Origin: Sediminibacter sp. Hel_I_10
GTDB lineage: Bacteria; Bacteroidota; Bacteroidia; Flavobacteriales; Flavobacteriaceae
DNA: 64,000 nt
Direction of reading: 5' to 3'
Assembly: GCF_000688335.1 (NCBI RefSeq)
Contig: NZ_JHZX01000001.1
Location: forward strand, 3,410,001-3,474,000
The stretch's first letter is position 1; each line of letters begins with the position of its first letter. This document shows, piece after piece, positions 8,977-18,607 of the stretch. The position numbers and the translations under genes are program-made. A model generated the notes under the pieces. It was not told the DNA's origin, did no database searches, and saw only the letters and a program-made list of their open reading frames with translations.

Positions 8977-9040
8977 ATTCTGTTGTTTCTGTTCCTTAAA
9001 TTGTAATTGTACAACAGAATATTAAAATTGTATAACGGAT
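8977..9040 (+). promoter_or_regulatory. AraC-type operator array: two direct repeats 21 bp apart plus an inverted half site
   Basis: AATTGTACAACAGAA (9005-9019) and AATTGTATAACGGAT (9026-9040) are direct repeats whose starts are 21 bp apart, two helical turns, as in classic AraC-family operators. ATTCTGTTGT at 8977-8986 is the reverse complement of ACAACAGAAT inside the first repeat. The array lies 180 bases before an AraC-family gene, so autoregulation is likely, by inference. Confidence 0.5.
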
Positions 9041-9219
9041 GTATTCGTTATTTTCTACACCTTTGCTTCAAGTTTAATTTTATTTTAGGTATATCCCTCA
9101 ACTCCTTTCATTTGAGACCATGGCATTATTTAAATTGTCATATCGGATTCACATCTATTTTGGATTTAGACATAAAGAATTAAGGACCTGTTCCTTAAAA
9201 ACCAACTAAAACTAATATT

Positions 9220-10230
9220 ATGGATTCCAAGCATCAACAACTTAATATATTAAATCAAAAAATAGGGGGTAGTATTTCTAGATTAGAAGGCGACCGTATT
9301 TTACAGTTTCAAAATGACCATGGAAAAGGCAGGGCCATCTCTGTTGATGTGGGTGCAGGAATTTTATATTCAGAATATAGTTTTGAATTAGTAGAGAAAA
9401 TGGTGATGGAGTTGGATAGTGATGCTTCCTCTGTGTTATATTTTGTGTATTGTCTAGAAGGAAATTTAGATTATGCTTGGAAAGACAAAGCCTTAGAACG
9501 TCAAACGGTTCAAGAACTACAAACTGTAATTTTAAGAAGTAATGACGCGGGTCTAAGGCTGTACGTAGGGAACGATGAGAAAACAGACTTCGCCGTAATT
9601 AAGGTAAATTTATTAGAAAAGGAGCAGAACCTTTCTGTAGATGATATGTTGCTCAATCATAAATTATTCAATCAGTTTTTAACCAACGATGGATCAGAGA
9701 GGTTTGAATATCACGGGACGTTTAATCTTAAGATTAAAGAGCAGTTACTTCAAATAAGAAACGTTCAGCAAATTGGCGTGGTGCGAAAATTGTTAATTAA
9801 AAGTATTGTTCACTTTACATTAGCATTAGAGCTTATGCATCACCAACGTGACATGGCAAATCAACAAGAGACGTCGACCTGGTTGTCTAAAAGTGAGCTT
9901 TTAAGAATACAGGCAGCCATTGATGCCATTGCCTTTAAGCCAGAATACCCATACAGTGTCAACTATTTGTGCAGGGAATATGGGGTTTCGGCAACCAAGC
10001 TACAAGAAGGCTTTAAGGTTTTGGCAGGTATGACGGCAACCAATTATATAAGAAAGCAACGTATAGAACTTGCGGAACGTTTAATTAAAGCTGGAGATTT
10101 AAATATTTCAGAAATAGTATATTCAATAGGTTTTACCAGTAGAAGCTACTTTTCTAAGATTTTCAAAAAACGTTACAATTGTACACCAAAATATTATTTA
10201 GAACATTGTAGACAGGCCCCATCGGCATAA
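9220..10230 (+). CDS. AraC-family transcriptional regulator
   Basis: A 336-residue protein. The C-terminal ~100 residues are an AraC/XylS DNA-binding domain: LCREYGVSATKLQEGFKVL as the first HTH, then ISEIVYSIGFTSRSYFSKIFKKRYNCTPKYYL as the second. The ~220-residue N-terminal part has a jelly-roll/cupin-like pattern but no ligand motif that can be named. The long 5' leader carries an AraC-type repeat operator at 8977-9040. A response regulator gene follows 179 bases downstream with its own promoter. The effector and targets are unknown. Confidence 0.85.
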   Translation: MDSKHQQLNILNQKIGGSISRLEGDRILQFQNDHGKGRAISVDVGAGILYSEYSFELVEKMVMELDSDASSVLYFVYCLEGNLDYAWKDKALERQTVQELQTVILRSNDAGLRLYVGNDEKTDFAVIKVNLLEKEQNLSVDDMLLNHKLFNQFLTNDGSERFEYHGTFNLKIKEQLLQIRNVQQIGVVRKLLIKSIVHFTLALELMHHQRDMANQQETSTWLSKSELLRIQAAIDAIAFKPEYPYSVNYLCREYGVSATKLQEGFKVLAGMTATNYIRKQRIELAERLIKAGDLNISEIVYSIGFTSRSYFSKIFKKRYNCTPKYYLEHCRQAPSA

Positions 10231-10362
10231 TATCAGAGTTGGCAACTCTCTTTTATTAAGAGTAGTTGTAAGTCCAGCTCTTTAAGATCTTGTTTTAGTA
10301 CCTATTAATCAGCACTTCATTGAGCAATGCTGCAAATGAAATGCTGAATTTGAGGTATTGTC

Positions 10363-10391
10363 TTGTTTAAGGTTATTTATTCATATTTTTG
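10363..10391 (+). promoter_or_regulatory. Flavobacterial promoter of the second response-regulator gene
   Basis: TTG at 10363-10365 is followed, after 18 bases, by TATTTTTG at 10384-10391. This fits the TTG-N17-23-TAnnTTTG architecture of Bacteroidota promoters. The start codon is 18 bases further on. Confidence 0.6.
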
Positions 10392-10409
10392 TGAGATATT
10401 TGCAAAACT

Positions 10410-10853
10410 ATGGCTAATATCCCTTTTCACGTGTTTTTGGTTGATGATGATGTCGACGACCGTGAGTTCTTCGAGGCGGCTTGTAATGGCATTGATCTAG
10501 ACGTTATGCTTAAGACTTTTGAGCATGGAGAATCTTTAATAAATTACTTTGAAGCGAAAAATGACAAGCCTGATATGCTTTTTATGGACATCAACATGCC
10601 TAAGAAAAATGGTTTTGAGTGTTTAAAAGATATTAGAAAACGTTGGTGCCCCGATGAACTTTGCGTGATTATGTATTCAACCTCTAATAGTCAAGGCGAT
10701 ATTGCTAAATGTTACCAATTAGGGGCCAATGGTTTTATTCAAAAACCATATAGCTTTACTGGTCTAAAAGATGTGCTTCACAAAATTTTTGATACCGATT
10801 GGACCAATCCTTGTAATAAATTGGACGAATTAAATTTTGTCTTACTGCCATAA
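10410..10853 (+). CDS. Rcp-like single-domain response regulator
   Basis: A 147-residue receiver without output domain. The acidic pocket is FLVDDDVDDREFF, the phospho-Asp is in FMDINMPKKNGFECL, Ser/Thr in MYSTSNS, and Lys in IQKPYSF. It is closely similar in layout to the receivers at 6821 and 15479. It is convergent with the large CheB-CheR-kinase gene. It is probably phosphorylated by one of the two HDLQEP-type kinases of this cluster. Confidence 0.9.
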   Translation: MANIPFHVFLVDDDVDDREFFEAACNGIDLDVMLKTFEHGESLINYFEAKNDKPDMLFMDINMPKKNGFECLKDIRKRWCPDELCVIMYSTSNSQGDIAKCYQLGANGFIQKPYSFTGLKDVLHKIFDTDWTNPCNKLDELNFVLLP

Positions 10854-10900
10854 CAAGTTAGAATTGACTGATAGTTTACTCTTTTTTTTATAGTATTATT

Positions 10901-13900
10901 TTATTCTTTTTGAGGAAAATATACTCTAAATGTTGACCCTTTGCCAATTTCACTATCGAGTTCTATAAAGCCTTCATGAAGTTCTACAATACGTCTGCAT
11001 ATGGCTAGTCCTATCCCAGTTCCAGAGTATTCAGATCTTGAGTGAAGCCTTTTAAAAGGCGCAAATATATTCTTAAATTGACTAGAATCTATACCAATGC
11101 CGTTATCAGTAAATGTAACCGCTTTATAGGTTGAATCTGGATTTGCATTATGATGGTTGGCTAAATCTTCTCCATTAACATCAGTAGCAGAAACAATGAT
11201 TTTAGGAGAGTTCTTATTATACTTAATACCGTTTTTAATTAAATTAGAAAATAATTGTACCACAAGACCTTGCATACCTCTTATGCTCCCCAAATCATCA
11301 CTCTCAATTGTGCCATCATGCTCTTCCATATAAAGTTCAAGATCATTTTTGATCTCATCGAGAACAGCATTTAAATCAATTCTTTCCATTTTTTCTGTAA
11401 TGGAAGTCAACTTGCTATAATCTAAAATATCCCTTATAAGATCGGTCATACGCTTGGCTGAAGAGTCAATTTTACTCGCGTATTTTTCTACAAATTCAGG
11501 ATCATTTTTTTGCTCAAGAATTAAGGAATTAAACGTTCTTATTTTTCTAATGGGCTCTTGCAGGTCATGACTAGCAATATGCGCATATGACTCCAAATTC
11601 ATATTAATTTTAACTAACTGATTATTAGAGGTTTCAAGATCTTTTGTTTTATCGGCAACTAAGAACTTGAGCTTTTCTGAATAATCTTTTTCTCTTGAAA
11701 TATTAGTTACAGATCCGATATAGCCCTCAAATTCACCGTTAGAAGATTTTAAAGGTTGTGCTCTACTTAGAAACCAGCCATAATTGCCATGCTTGTCTCT
11801 TACCCGGAATTGAATTTCTACTTCTTCTTGTTCTTTTACAGCATTGAGATACTTTTGCATTGCAGGTTCTTGATCTTCCGGATGAATAAAATGAATCCAT
11901 TTTTGACCCATGGTTTCTTCTCTTGTACAACCTGTATAATCTAACCAAGCCTTATTAATAAATGTGCAATTGTGGTCTTTGTCAAATATCCAAATAGTCA
12001 TAGGGGCCACATCTGCTATTCTCTTAAAGCGCTCCTCGCTTTCTAGCAATTGATTGTACAATTTTTTATCATTGGTGATATCTACAACAGAGGCAATCAA
12101 CGTTTGTGGCTTCTTATTAATATCTGTCAAAATTCTTCCGATAATGCGATAATAATAAACCTCATTATTCACAATAAGACGTAATTCAAAATCAAGCTCT
12201 CCAGATTTTATAGACTTTTTCAGCTGCTTTTTAGCGCGCTTCACATCATCAGGATGAATTTTATTACGAATGTCTGATAATTTTAAAGGGCCTTTATGCG
12301 AAATGTTTAAGATTTCAGAAACGGCTTTATTTGGGATGATGACGTCTTCAATAAAATCATATTCTGCCACAACCAAATTGGTGGCTTCTAAGGTAGTTTG
12401 TAGTTTGATTTTGTCCTTAGTTTCTTTGGTAATATCTTGGCTAAGATAAAGAATCAATTGATCGTCCTCATGTGGCAGCTCTATTAATGTGGTTTGTATC
12501 CAGAAATAACGTTCGTAGTATCGCACCTCAAGTTCTCCAGGTGTTCCGTTTAGGGTGTCTTCGCATAATTGCCTTAGTTTTTTTGTATATATAGGAAACG
12601 GGTTGAGCTCAGGCATGGATTTGCCAATCATATCTTGGGGTTTAATCTCTAAATGATCAAATATTTTTCCGCTGATATATTCAATTTCGAAATTTTGGTT
12701 TAAGATTCCTACAGAGCCATTGGGGATACTTTCTGCAATAGTTCTATATATAGAGGCATTGCGCTCACTAATATCCTTTTCTTCTTGAAGTTCTTTCTCT
12801 TTTTCAATAAGCATCTCATTGGTAATGCGCAACTCGTTGTTTGCGGTGTTGAGCTCCTCATTTGCCGATTGTAATTCTTCGTTCCCAGTTTCTAATTCTT
12901 CGTTACTGGATTTAAGTTCCTCATTAGCAGACTGTAATTCTTCATTAATGGTTTGTAACTCTTCATTATTGGCCTCGAGTTCCTCAGTAAAAATTTGAAG
13001 ATGTTCTTTGGTGGCCTCTAACTCGTCTTCGAGCTCTCTTATTCTGAGGTCCACATAATCTGAAGTTCCCAGCTTTTTTTCTAAATCTAAAATTTGATTT
13101 TCAGCTTCAACTTTCTCAAAAACGACCAAATAATACTGGATACTGGACACTTCGTAAATTAATGGAGCAATTCTGATTTTTACAAAATGGTCATTATCAT
13201 AAAGTTCAAACTTTATGGTATTACTATTATGAGGTACGCCAGTTTTTTTAACTTGTGCAAGCAAAGCTTTTATAGTTACCACAAATTCTTGGTTTGCCAT
13301 TTTGTAGAGATTGGCGTTCATGCTACCCTGACTAATTTCTATATACAGCCTTAAACTACCATTCGTCTCTTTAATCTCGGCACTACCATTAATAATAGCA
13401 AAAGGGTGTTCGTATTTGTAATACAAAGTTTCTTTTGCAACATCAACAATAGACATGTTGTTACGTTGGTTGTTATTATTATTTAAATGGCTATTACCTC
13501 TAGAAGATCGAAATCTTGAAAATTTAAGATCATAATCCAAGGTGGCTTCTGTCTTTACAAATAGTTTATTGGGACCAATTTTAGAAAATAAATTTGCTGT
13601 AACGCCTACACTTTCAGATTTTCCTAAAAAAAGTAGCCCTTTAGGTCGTAGCGCGTAATGAAATATTTGAAAGGTTTGTTTTTGTAAGTTGTTGTTAAAA
13701 TAAATCAATAAATTTCTACAAACAACAAGGTCCAATTTCACAAAGGGAGGGTCGTTCGAAATGTCATGTCTTGTAAAAAGGGTGTATTGTTTGATCAACT
13801 TTTTGATCTTGTAATGACTGCCGTTTCTCTTTTCAAAATATTTTTCAATTAACTCTTGAGGAATATTCTCTAGACTTTCTGCTTTATAAAATCCTTGTCG

Positions 13901-14965
13901 AGCAATATTTAGTGCTTTCTCATCGATATCTGAAGCAAAAATTTGAACTTGATATTTGTTGATATCGGTTTGTAAAATTTCATTTAAAAGAATAGCGATA
14001 GAATAGGGTTCTTCTCCTGTAGCGCAGCCCACACACCAAATCCTAATGGAATCTCCAGCGTTTTTCGATTCAAGATAACTTCTTAAAATTTTTTCTAAAT
14101 TCTCAAAAGCTTTTTCATCTCTAAAAAATTGGGTCACACCAATAAGAACGGTTTCAAACAAAATGTCTAACTCTTTGGGTGAGTTCTTGATTATTGTAAA
14201 ATAGTCTGGAAGCGATTTGATTTGAAGATTGGCCATGCGATGATTAATACGTCGCATAATGGTAGAGGGCTTATACAACGAAAAATCGGTGCCAGATCTT
14301 TTCTCCAATAGGTCAAAAATGGCGTCGATACTCTTTGGGCCTCTATCACTTTCAGAAATGGCCTTGATGTTATGAATGTATTGATTGATTTCATCAAACA
14401 TTTGCTCTACAGGTAATATGGCATCTACTTTATTAGTTTCAATAGCAGAAGCTGGCATGTCTTTATGCTCGGCGGTCTCTGGTAATTGGGCAATAGTATA
14501 ACCTTTGTTTTCATTTATGGCCTCAATCCCTTTAGATCCGTCGTGACCATAGCCTGAAAGCACAATCCCAATGGCATGTCTTGCCTTGGCTTTTGATAGT
14601 GATGTAAAAAAATCGTCAATGGATGGTGCGGATGAATAATTTTCTGGAAGCTCATCTAAAACTAAAAAATCATTATTGATATGAATATCCTTATTCTGCG
14701 GGGTCACGTAGATATGCCTTGGTTCAAGTTTGACGTTATTGGTAACGGTTTCAACAGACCATTTGCAACGCTTTTGAAGTATCGCGGCTAATTCACTTTT
14801 GTAATCAGGGCTAAGGTGCATAACGATTACTACACAAAACTTAGATTCAGATCCGTTGAAAACAGATAGAAGTTTTGATAGCGCATCAAGGCCGCCCGCA
14901 GAGGCGCCAATGCCTACTACATAAAGATTATTTGTTTGTAATGAACTGCTTGTTGGTTTTTCCAT
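10901..14965 (-). CDS. CheB-CheR-PAS-histidine kinase fusion protein
   Basis: A 1354-residue cytosolic multi-domain protein. Residues ~10-190 are a CheB methylesterase domain with GIGASAGGLDAL (Ser), VIVMHLSPDYKSE (His) and VLSGYGHDGSKG (Asp). CheR methyltransferase follows (~210-480: FSLYKPSTIMRRI, WCVGCATGEEPYSIAI, DLVVCRNLLIYF). A long coiled coil of repeated N-E-E-L-(Q/K/E) units (~650-735) leads into several PAS/PAC domains (~740-1115), HisKA with ASHDLQEPIRKIRTF and an ATPase domain (DNGIGID, GTGIGLAICRRIV). No chemoreceptor or flagellar gene is present in the window, so the role is probably signalling unrelated to swimming. Its start codon overlaps the stop of the upstream gene (TAATG), which implies translational coupling. 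Confidence 0.93.
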   Translation of the reverse strand: MEKPTSSSLQTNNLYVVGIGASAGGLDALSKLLSVFNGSESKFCVVIVMHLSPDYKSELAAILQKRCKWSVETVTNNVKLEPRHIYVTPQNKDIHINNDFLVLDELPENYSSAPSIDDFFTSLSKAKARHAIGIVLSGYGHDGSKGIEAINENKGYTIAQLPETAEHKDMPASAIETNKVDAILPVEQMFDEINQYIHNIKAISESDRGPKSIDAIFDLLEKRSGTDFSLYKPSTIMRRINHRMANLQIKSLPDYFTIIKNSPKELDILFETVLIGVTQFFRDEKAFENLEKILRSYLESKNAGDSIRIWCVGCATGEEPYSIAILLNEILQTDINKYQVQIFASDIDEKALNIARQGFYKAESLENIPQELIEKYFEKRNGSHYKIKKLIKQYTLFTRHDISNDPPFVKLDLVVCRNLLIYFNNNLQKQTFQIFHYALRPKGLLFLGKSESVGVTANLFSKIGPNKLFVKTEATLDYDLKFSRFRSSRGNSHLNNNNNQRNNMSIVDVAKETLYYKYEHPFAIINGSAEIKETNGSLRLYIEISQGSMNANLYKMANQEFVVTIKALLAQVKKTGVPHNSNTIKFELYDNDHFVKIRIAPLIYEVSSIQYYLVVFEKVEAENQILDLEKKLGTSDYVDLRIRELEDELEATKEHLQIFTEELEANNEELQTINEELQSANEELKSSNEELETGNEELQSANEELNTANNELRITNEMLIEKEKELQEEKDISERNASIYRTIAESIPNGSVGILNQNFEIEYISGKIFDHLEIKPQDMIGKSMPELNPFPIYTKKLRQLCEDTLNGTPGELEVRYYERYFWIQTTLIELPHEDDQLILYLSQDITKETKDKIKLQTTLEATNLVVAEYDFIEDVIIPNKAVSEILNISHKGPLKLSDIRNKIHPDDVKRAKKQLKKSIKSGELDFELRLIVNNEVYYYRIIGRILTDINKKPQTLIASVVDITNDKKLYNQLLESEERFKRIADVAPMTIWIFDKDHNCTFINKAWLDYTGCTREETMGQKWIHFIHPEDQEPAMQKYLNAVKEQEEVEIQFRVRDKHGNYGWFLSRAQPLKSSNGEFEGYIGSVTNISREKDYSEKLKFLVADKTKDLETSNNQLVKINMNLESYAHIASHDLQEPIRKIRTFNSLILEQKNDPEFVEKYASKIDSSAKRMTDLIRDILDYSKLTSITEKMERIDLNAVLDEIKNDLELYMEEHDGTIESDDLGSIRGMQGLVVQLFSNLIKNGIKYNKNSPKIIVSATDVNGEDLANHHNANPDSTYKAVTFTDNGIGIDSSQFKNIFAPFKRLHSRSEYSGTGIGLAICRRIVELHEGFIELDSEIGKGSTFRVYFPQKE

Positions 14966-15399
14966 TAATCAATTAGTTGTGGTAGATTGTTCAATTTAGT
15001 CATATGTTTTGAAACTTCAGAAATTTTATCTGAATAGACCTGTGACTTCTTTAAACCATCTCTTGTATATTTTGATACCATGTCATTTATAAGTGTTGTC
15101 TTTTTCTCTACAGAGCGCATCGCTAACCGTATAGCCTTTTCTAAAGATTCATCTTGACTTTTCAATAGAGCATCTTTGGTAGACCAATGCCTAACATAGC
15201 AAGGATGGGTATCAATACCTGATGTCTCAAATTCAGAAAGAAGAGTTTCTTCGGATACCGTAGAAACATTAAAAATACTTTGAACAACAGCCACAAATAC
15301 TGCACTAACTGTTTTAGGGATAGATTTTAGCTTTTCAGTCATGGCTGTTTTCCCTCTTGGTGAGGTGCCAATGATGAAAGTTCTAAAATTTGTAGTCAT
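14965..15399 (-). CDS. Shrunken CheB-like protein, probably non-catalytic
   Basis: A 144-residue protein. The N-terminus FIIGTSPRGKTAMTEKL looks like the nucleophile segment of CheB methylesterases (normally GASAGG), and SAVFVAVVQSIFN occupies the place of the usual V-V-Q-H strand. The canonical His is replaced, and the region carrying the catalytic Asp is absent. The C-terminal half (RHWSTKDALLKSQDESLEKA and the helices after it) resembles the helical tail found after stand-alone CheB domains. It therefore looks like a CheB-like chain with the middle deleted. It lies between a receiver gene and the CheB-CheR-kinase gene, overlapping the latter by one base. A regulatory or scaffold role is inferred. 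Confidence 0.55.
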   Translation of the reverse strand: MTTNFRTFIIGTSPRGKTAMTEKLKSIPKTVSAVFVAVVQSIFNVSTVSEETLLSEFETSGIDTHPCYVRHWSTKDALLKSQDESLEKAIRLAMRSVEKKTTLINDMVSKYTRDGLKKSQVYSDKISEVSKHMTKLNNLPQLID

Positions 15400-15478
15400 T
15401 ATTCTTATTTTACGTTTCTAACCTTAGTATTACAGAGCTAATTGTTATAACAACAGCGCCAATAAAAACCGTAGGAGG

Positions 15479-15931
15479 TTAGGCTACAATTTGACGTTTG
15501 AAGAAATCATCCTTCCCATATGTATTGGAAGGCGGTAATATTTTTTCTAGTGATGTTATTAAATCATCATATGAAAATGGCTTTTTTAAATAACCATCAG
15601 CACCCAATTCAAACAAATCTTCGATGCGGTCTAGATCAAATTCCGAAGAATAAATGATAACAGGAATGTGTTTTTGTTTAAGATTTGTTTTAATCTCTTT
15701 CAAACAGGACTCACCGTCCATAATCGGCATATAAAGGTCCAAGAAGATGAGGTCCGGTTTCTGTGTTTCGCTGTTCATAGCAGCAATGAGATCTTTTCCT
15801 CTAATAAATAGACGGAGTTTAATATTGGGATTAATTTCAGATAGGGCAGTTTTAAATAGATCTTGATCATCTTTATCATCATCTGCCAAATAAACTGAAA
15901 GCTCTAATTGTTTATTATCATCAGTTGCCAT
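15479..15931 (-). CDS. Rcp-like single-domain response regulator
   Basis: A 150-residue receiver. The pocket is YLADDDKDDQDLF, the phospho-Asp is in FLDLYMPIMDGESCL, Ser in IYSSEFD, and Lys in LKKPFSYDDL. It is the first gene of a three-gene minus-strand unit with the CheB-like protein (79 bases downstream) and the CheB-CheR-kinase fusion, so the kinase is its likely phosphodonor. It is divergent from the second MBL-rhodanese gene. Confidence 0.9.
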   Translation of the reverse strand: MATDDNKQLELSVYLADDDKDDQDLFKTALSEINPNIKLRLFIRGKDLIAAMNSETQKPDLIFLDLYMPIMDGESCLKEIKTNLKQKHIPVIIYSSEFDLDRIEDLFELGADGYLKKPFSYDDLITSLEKILPPSNTYGKDDFFKRQIVA

Positions 15932-16154
15932 ACAATTTGATTTTAGGGTTTATTTCGATTGACAAAGGTTAAGTCACATAAGGTTTTAATAATGTTCAAG
16001 GTAGCAACAGCTATCGTTATGCAATGATGCAAATGCATTAAGTTTTAGTCCTAAATCAATTCTAAATAAAAAATACATCCGTCTTTACTCGCTTTAGAGC
16101 TACGGACGTTGAAATAACAATCTAATTTCTTCCTAAGAAAAACGCAAGACTTGT

Positions 16155-16162
16155 TATCTTTG
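16155..16162 (+). promoter_or_regulatory. -7 promoter box of the second MBL-rhodanese gene
   Basis: TATCTTTG fits TAnnTTTG and lies 39 bases before the ATG at 16202. It is identical to the box before cydA. Confidence 0.55.
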
Positions 16163-16201
16163 CAGAGTTCTCCAAAAAAACGGTAACGATATATAGCTTA
16201 T

Positions 16202-17605
16202 ATGAAAATTGAACAAGTTTACACCAGCTGTTTGGCGCAAGGTGCTTATTATATAGAATCTAATGGAGAGTTCGCCATTATTGATCCACTCAGAGAAACA
16301 AGGGCTTACATAGAAAAAGCAAAGGAAAGCAATGCCGAAATTAAGTATGTGTTTGAAACGCATTTTCATGCAGATTTTGTGTCTGGTCATTTAGATCTCG
16401 CCAATCAAACTGGAGCAACAATCGTTTACGGTCCAGGAGCAGAAACCGAATATGAGAGTTATAAGGCTAAGGACGGCGAGGTTTTTAAATTAGGAGATAT
16501 TAGTATTAAAGTGTTGCACACTCCAGGACATACTTTAGAGTCTACCACCTACCTTCTTAGAGATGAACACGAAAGAGACCACGCTATTTTTTCTGGTGAC
16601 ACCTTGTTTCTAGGTGATGTTGGTCGTCCAGATTTAGCCATCAAATCTAATTTAACCAAAGAAGATTTGGCCGAAATGCTCTTTGATTCGCTTCGTGAAA
16701 AAATAATGACATTAGGAGATGATGTGATTGTATATCCTGCTCACGGTGCAGGATCTGCCTGCGGAAAAAGCATGAGCAAGGAAACCGTGGGAACTATTGG
16801 CGAGCAAAAAAGAAGCAATTACGCCTTAAGGGCAGATATGACCAAAGCAGAATTTGTTAAAGAGGTTTTGGATGGGATGGCGCCGCCACCTCAATACTTT
16901 GCAAAGAACGCCATGATCAATAAAACAGGTTACAATAGTTTTGAGCAAGTATTGAAAACAGGAAATAAGCCTTTAAATCCTGAAGCGTTTGAGGCGCTAG
17001 CAAATCAAGAAGGAACTTTGGTGCTAGATGTAAGACCACAAAGTGATTTTATTGGAGCGCATATTCCCAATGCTATTTTTATAGGACTTAACGGACAGTT
17101 TGCGCCATGGGTAGGGGCATTAATCACCAATTTAAAACAGCCAATATTATTGGTAGTGCCAGAAGGAAAAGTCGAGGAAGCAGTAACGCGTTTGTCCCGA
17201 GTAGGATATGACAATACCTTAGGGTATTTAGAAGGAGGTATGGCCGCTTGGAAATCTTCGGGTAGAGAAGTAGAAACGCTAGATTCTATTTCTGCGGAAA
17301 CGTTTGCTGAAAGACTAAAAAGTAAGGACATTCACATTCTTGATGTGCGTCGTGATGGCGAGTATGCCAAGAAGCATTTACAAAGCGCTCAACATTTTGC
17401 ATTAGACTATATCAATTCGAAGATGAGTGATATCTCAAAAGATAAGGTATATCACATTCATTGTGCCGGTGGATATCGCAGTGTTATTGCGGCTTCCATT
17501 TTAAAATCCAGAGGTTTTCATAAACTTGTGGACGTTGCTGGCGGTTTTGGAGCCATTAAAACGACCAATTTACCGTCTTCAGAATTTGTAGAGGCAACCT
17601 CATGA
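16202..17605 (+). CDS. MBL-fold persulfide dioxygenase-like hydrolase fused to two rhodanese domains
   Basis: A 467-residue paralogue of the product of 298-1626. The metal motif is ETHFHADFVSGH, followed by HTPGHTLEST, FSGDTLFLGDVGRPDL and YPAHGAGSACGKSM. The first rhodanese domain (~265-360) has no catalytic Cys; the second has HCAGGYRSVIAAS with Cys421. This sequence keeps the usual VSGH loop, whereas the other copy has VSSH, and it is 25 residues longer. The expected role is oxidation of persulfides and sulfane-sulfur handling. It sits alone between a signalling operon and pyrF, with its own promoter and terminator. Confidence 0.87.
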   Translation: MKIEQVYTSCLAQGAYYIESNGEFAIIDPLRETRAYIEKAKESNAEIKYVFETHFHADFVSGHLDLANQTGATIVYGPGAETEYESYKAKDGEVFKLGDISIKVLHTPGHTLESTTYLLRDEHERDHAIFSGDTLFLGDVGRPDLAIKSNLTKEDLAEMLFDSLREKIMTLGDDVIVYPAHGAGSACGKSMSKETVGTIGEQKRSNYALRADMTKAEFVKEVLDGMAPPPQYFAKNAMINKTGYNSFEQVLKTGNKPLNPEAFEALANQEGTLVLDVRPQSDFIGAHIPNAIFIGLNGQFAPWVGALITNLKQPILLVVPEGKVEEAVTRLSRVGYDNTLGYLEGGMAAWKSSGREVETLDSISAETFAERLKSKDIHILDVRRDGEYAKKHLQSAQHFALDYINSKMSDISKDKVYHIHCAGGYRSVIAASILKSRGFHKLVDVAGGFGAIKTTNLPSSEFVEATS

Positions 17606-17611
17606 TCTTAT

Positions 17612-17654
17612 AAAAAAGCTCCTCTAAAATTGATGGTTTTCAACTTTAGAGGAG
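17612..17654. terminator. Bidirectional terminator between convergent MBL-rhodanese and pyrF genes
   Basis: CTCCTCTAAAATTG (17619-17632) pairs with CAACTTTAGAGGAG (17641-17654) with one mismatch. An A-run precedes the stem, giving a T-run for the minus-strand transcript. Confidence 0.75.
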
Positions 17655-17660
17655 TTATGA

Positions 17661-18491
17661 CTAAGATGATTTCTTTTGGGCTTCTAAGATAGAAGACATC
17701 TCTTTTTGAAGTTCTAAAGCTTTTTCAGCTGCAACTTCGGCAAAATTTTCTCCCTGTGATGCATAGATGATCCCTCTTGAGGAGTTGATGAGAAGACCAA
17801 CATGATCTGTCATTCCATATTTACACACCTCTTGCAGATTACCACCTTGGGCACCAACACCGGGAACCAAGAGAAAGGAGTTGGGCACAATTTTACGCAC
17901 ACCTTCTAGGTATTTCGCTTGTGTGGCACCAACCACATACATGAGGTTTTTAGAGTTTTTCCACTGCTGAGAGCGTTTTAATACACGTTTGTAAACACTT
18001 CGGCCTTTTCCTTTTTTTACTTGAAAGTCAAAAGATCCAGGATTAGAAGTGAGGGCCAGTAAGATGGTATGCTTATCCTTATAGTCTAAATAAGGCTCAA
18101 CAGAATCTCTACCCATATATGGTGCAATTGTAATACTGTCAAAGTTTAAATTTTCAAAAAAGGCCTTCGCATACATATTACTGGTATTGCCAATATCACC
18201 ACGTTTTGCATCGGCAATAGTAAAAATTTCTGGGTGTTTGATGTTGAGGTACATCATGGTTTGCTCCAGAGCTTTCCAACCGGCCAATCCGTGTGCTTCA
18301 TAAAAGGCGATGTTTGGCTTATAGGCCACACACAAATGATGTGTAGCATCTATAATGGCCTTGTTAAAAGCGAATATAGGGTCTTCATCTAATAAGAGAT
18401 GCTCTGGGATTTTTTCCATGTCGGTATCTAATCCAATACATAGAAACGATTTCTTTTTATGAATCTGGTCAATAAGTTGTTGTGTGGTCAC
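17661..18491 (-). CDS. pyrF: Orotidine 5'-phosphate decarboxylase
   Basis: It converts orotidine monophosphate to UMP, the last step of de novo pyrimidine synthesis. The catalytic motif [17 protein letters not shown] carries the D-x-K-x-x-D signature. [18 protein letters not shown] at the N-terminus and [10 protein letters not shown] plus SSRGIIYAS near the C-terminus fit the larger PyrF class common in Bacteroidota. A GTG at 18491 gives the usual N-terminus (M)[10 protein letters not shown] longer frame runs upstream to a TTG at 18557 but adds an unconserved extension. The gene is divergent from the DUF1599 gene. Confidence 0.95.
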   Translation of the reverse strand: MTTQQLIDQIHKKKSFLCIGLDTDMEKIPEHLLLDEDPIFAFNKAIIDATHHLCVAYKPNIAFYEAHGLAGWKALEQTMMYLNIKHPEIFTIADAKRGDIGNTSNMYAKAFFENLNFDSITIAPYMGRDSVEPYLDYKDKHTILLALTSNPGSFDFQVKKGKGRSVYKRVLKRSQQWKNSKNLMYVVGATQAKYLEGVRKIVPNSFLLVPGVGAQGGNLQEVCKYGMTDHVGLLINSSRGIIYASQGENFAEVAAEKALELQKEMSSILEAQKKSS

Positions 18492-18607
18492 GTCGTTTTT
18501 TACGTTTTGATTGTCTTTGCAAAAATCCGTAAAAAATAATGAATTTGGAAGGTTCAACTTTGAACTCTGAACAATTTAAGCGAAATTTACAGAAATAAAA
18601 CGGTTCA

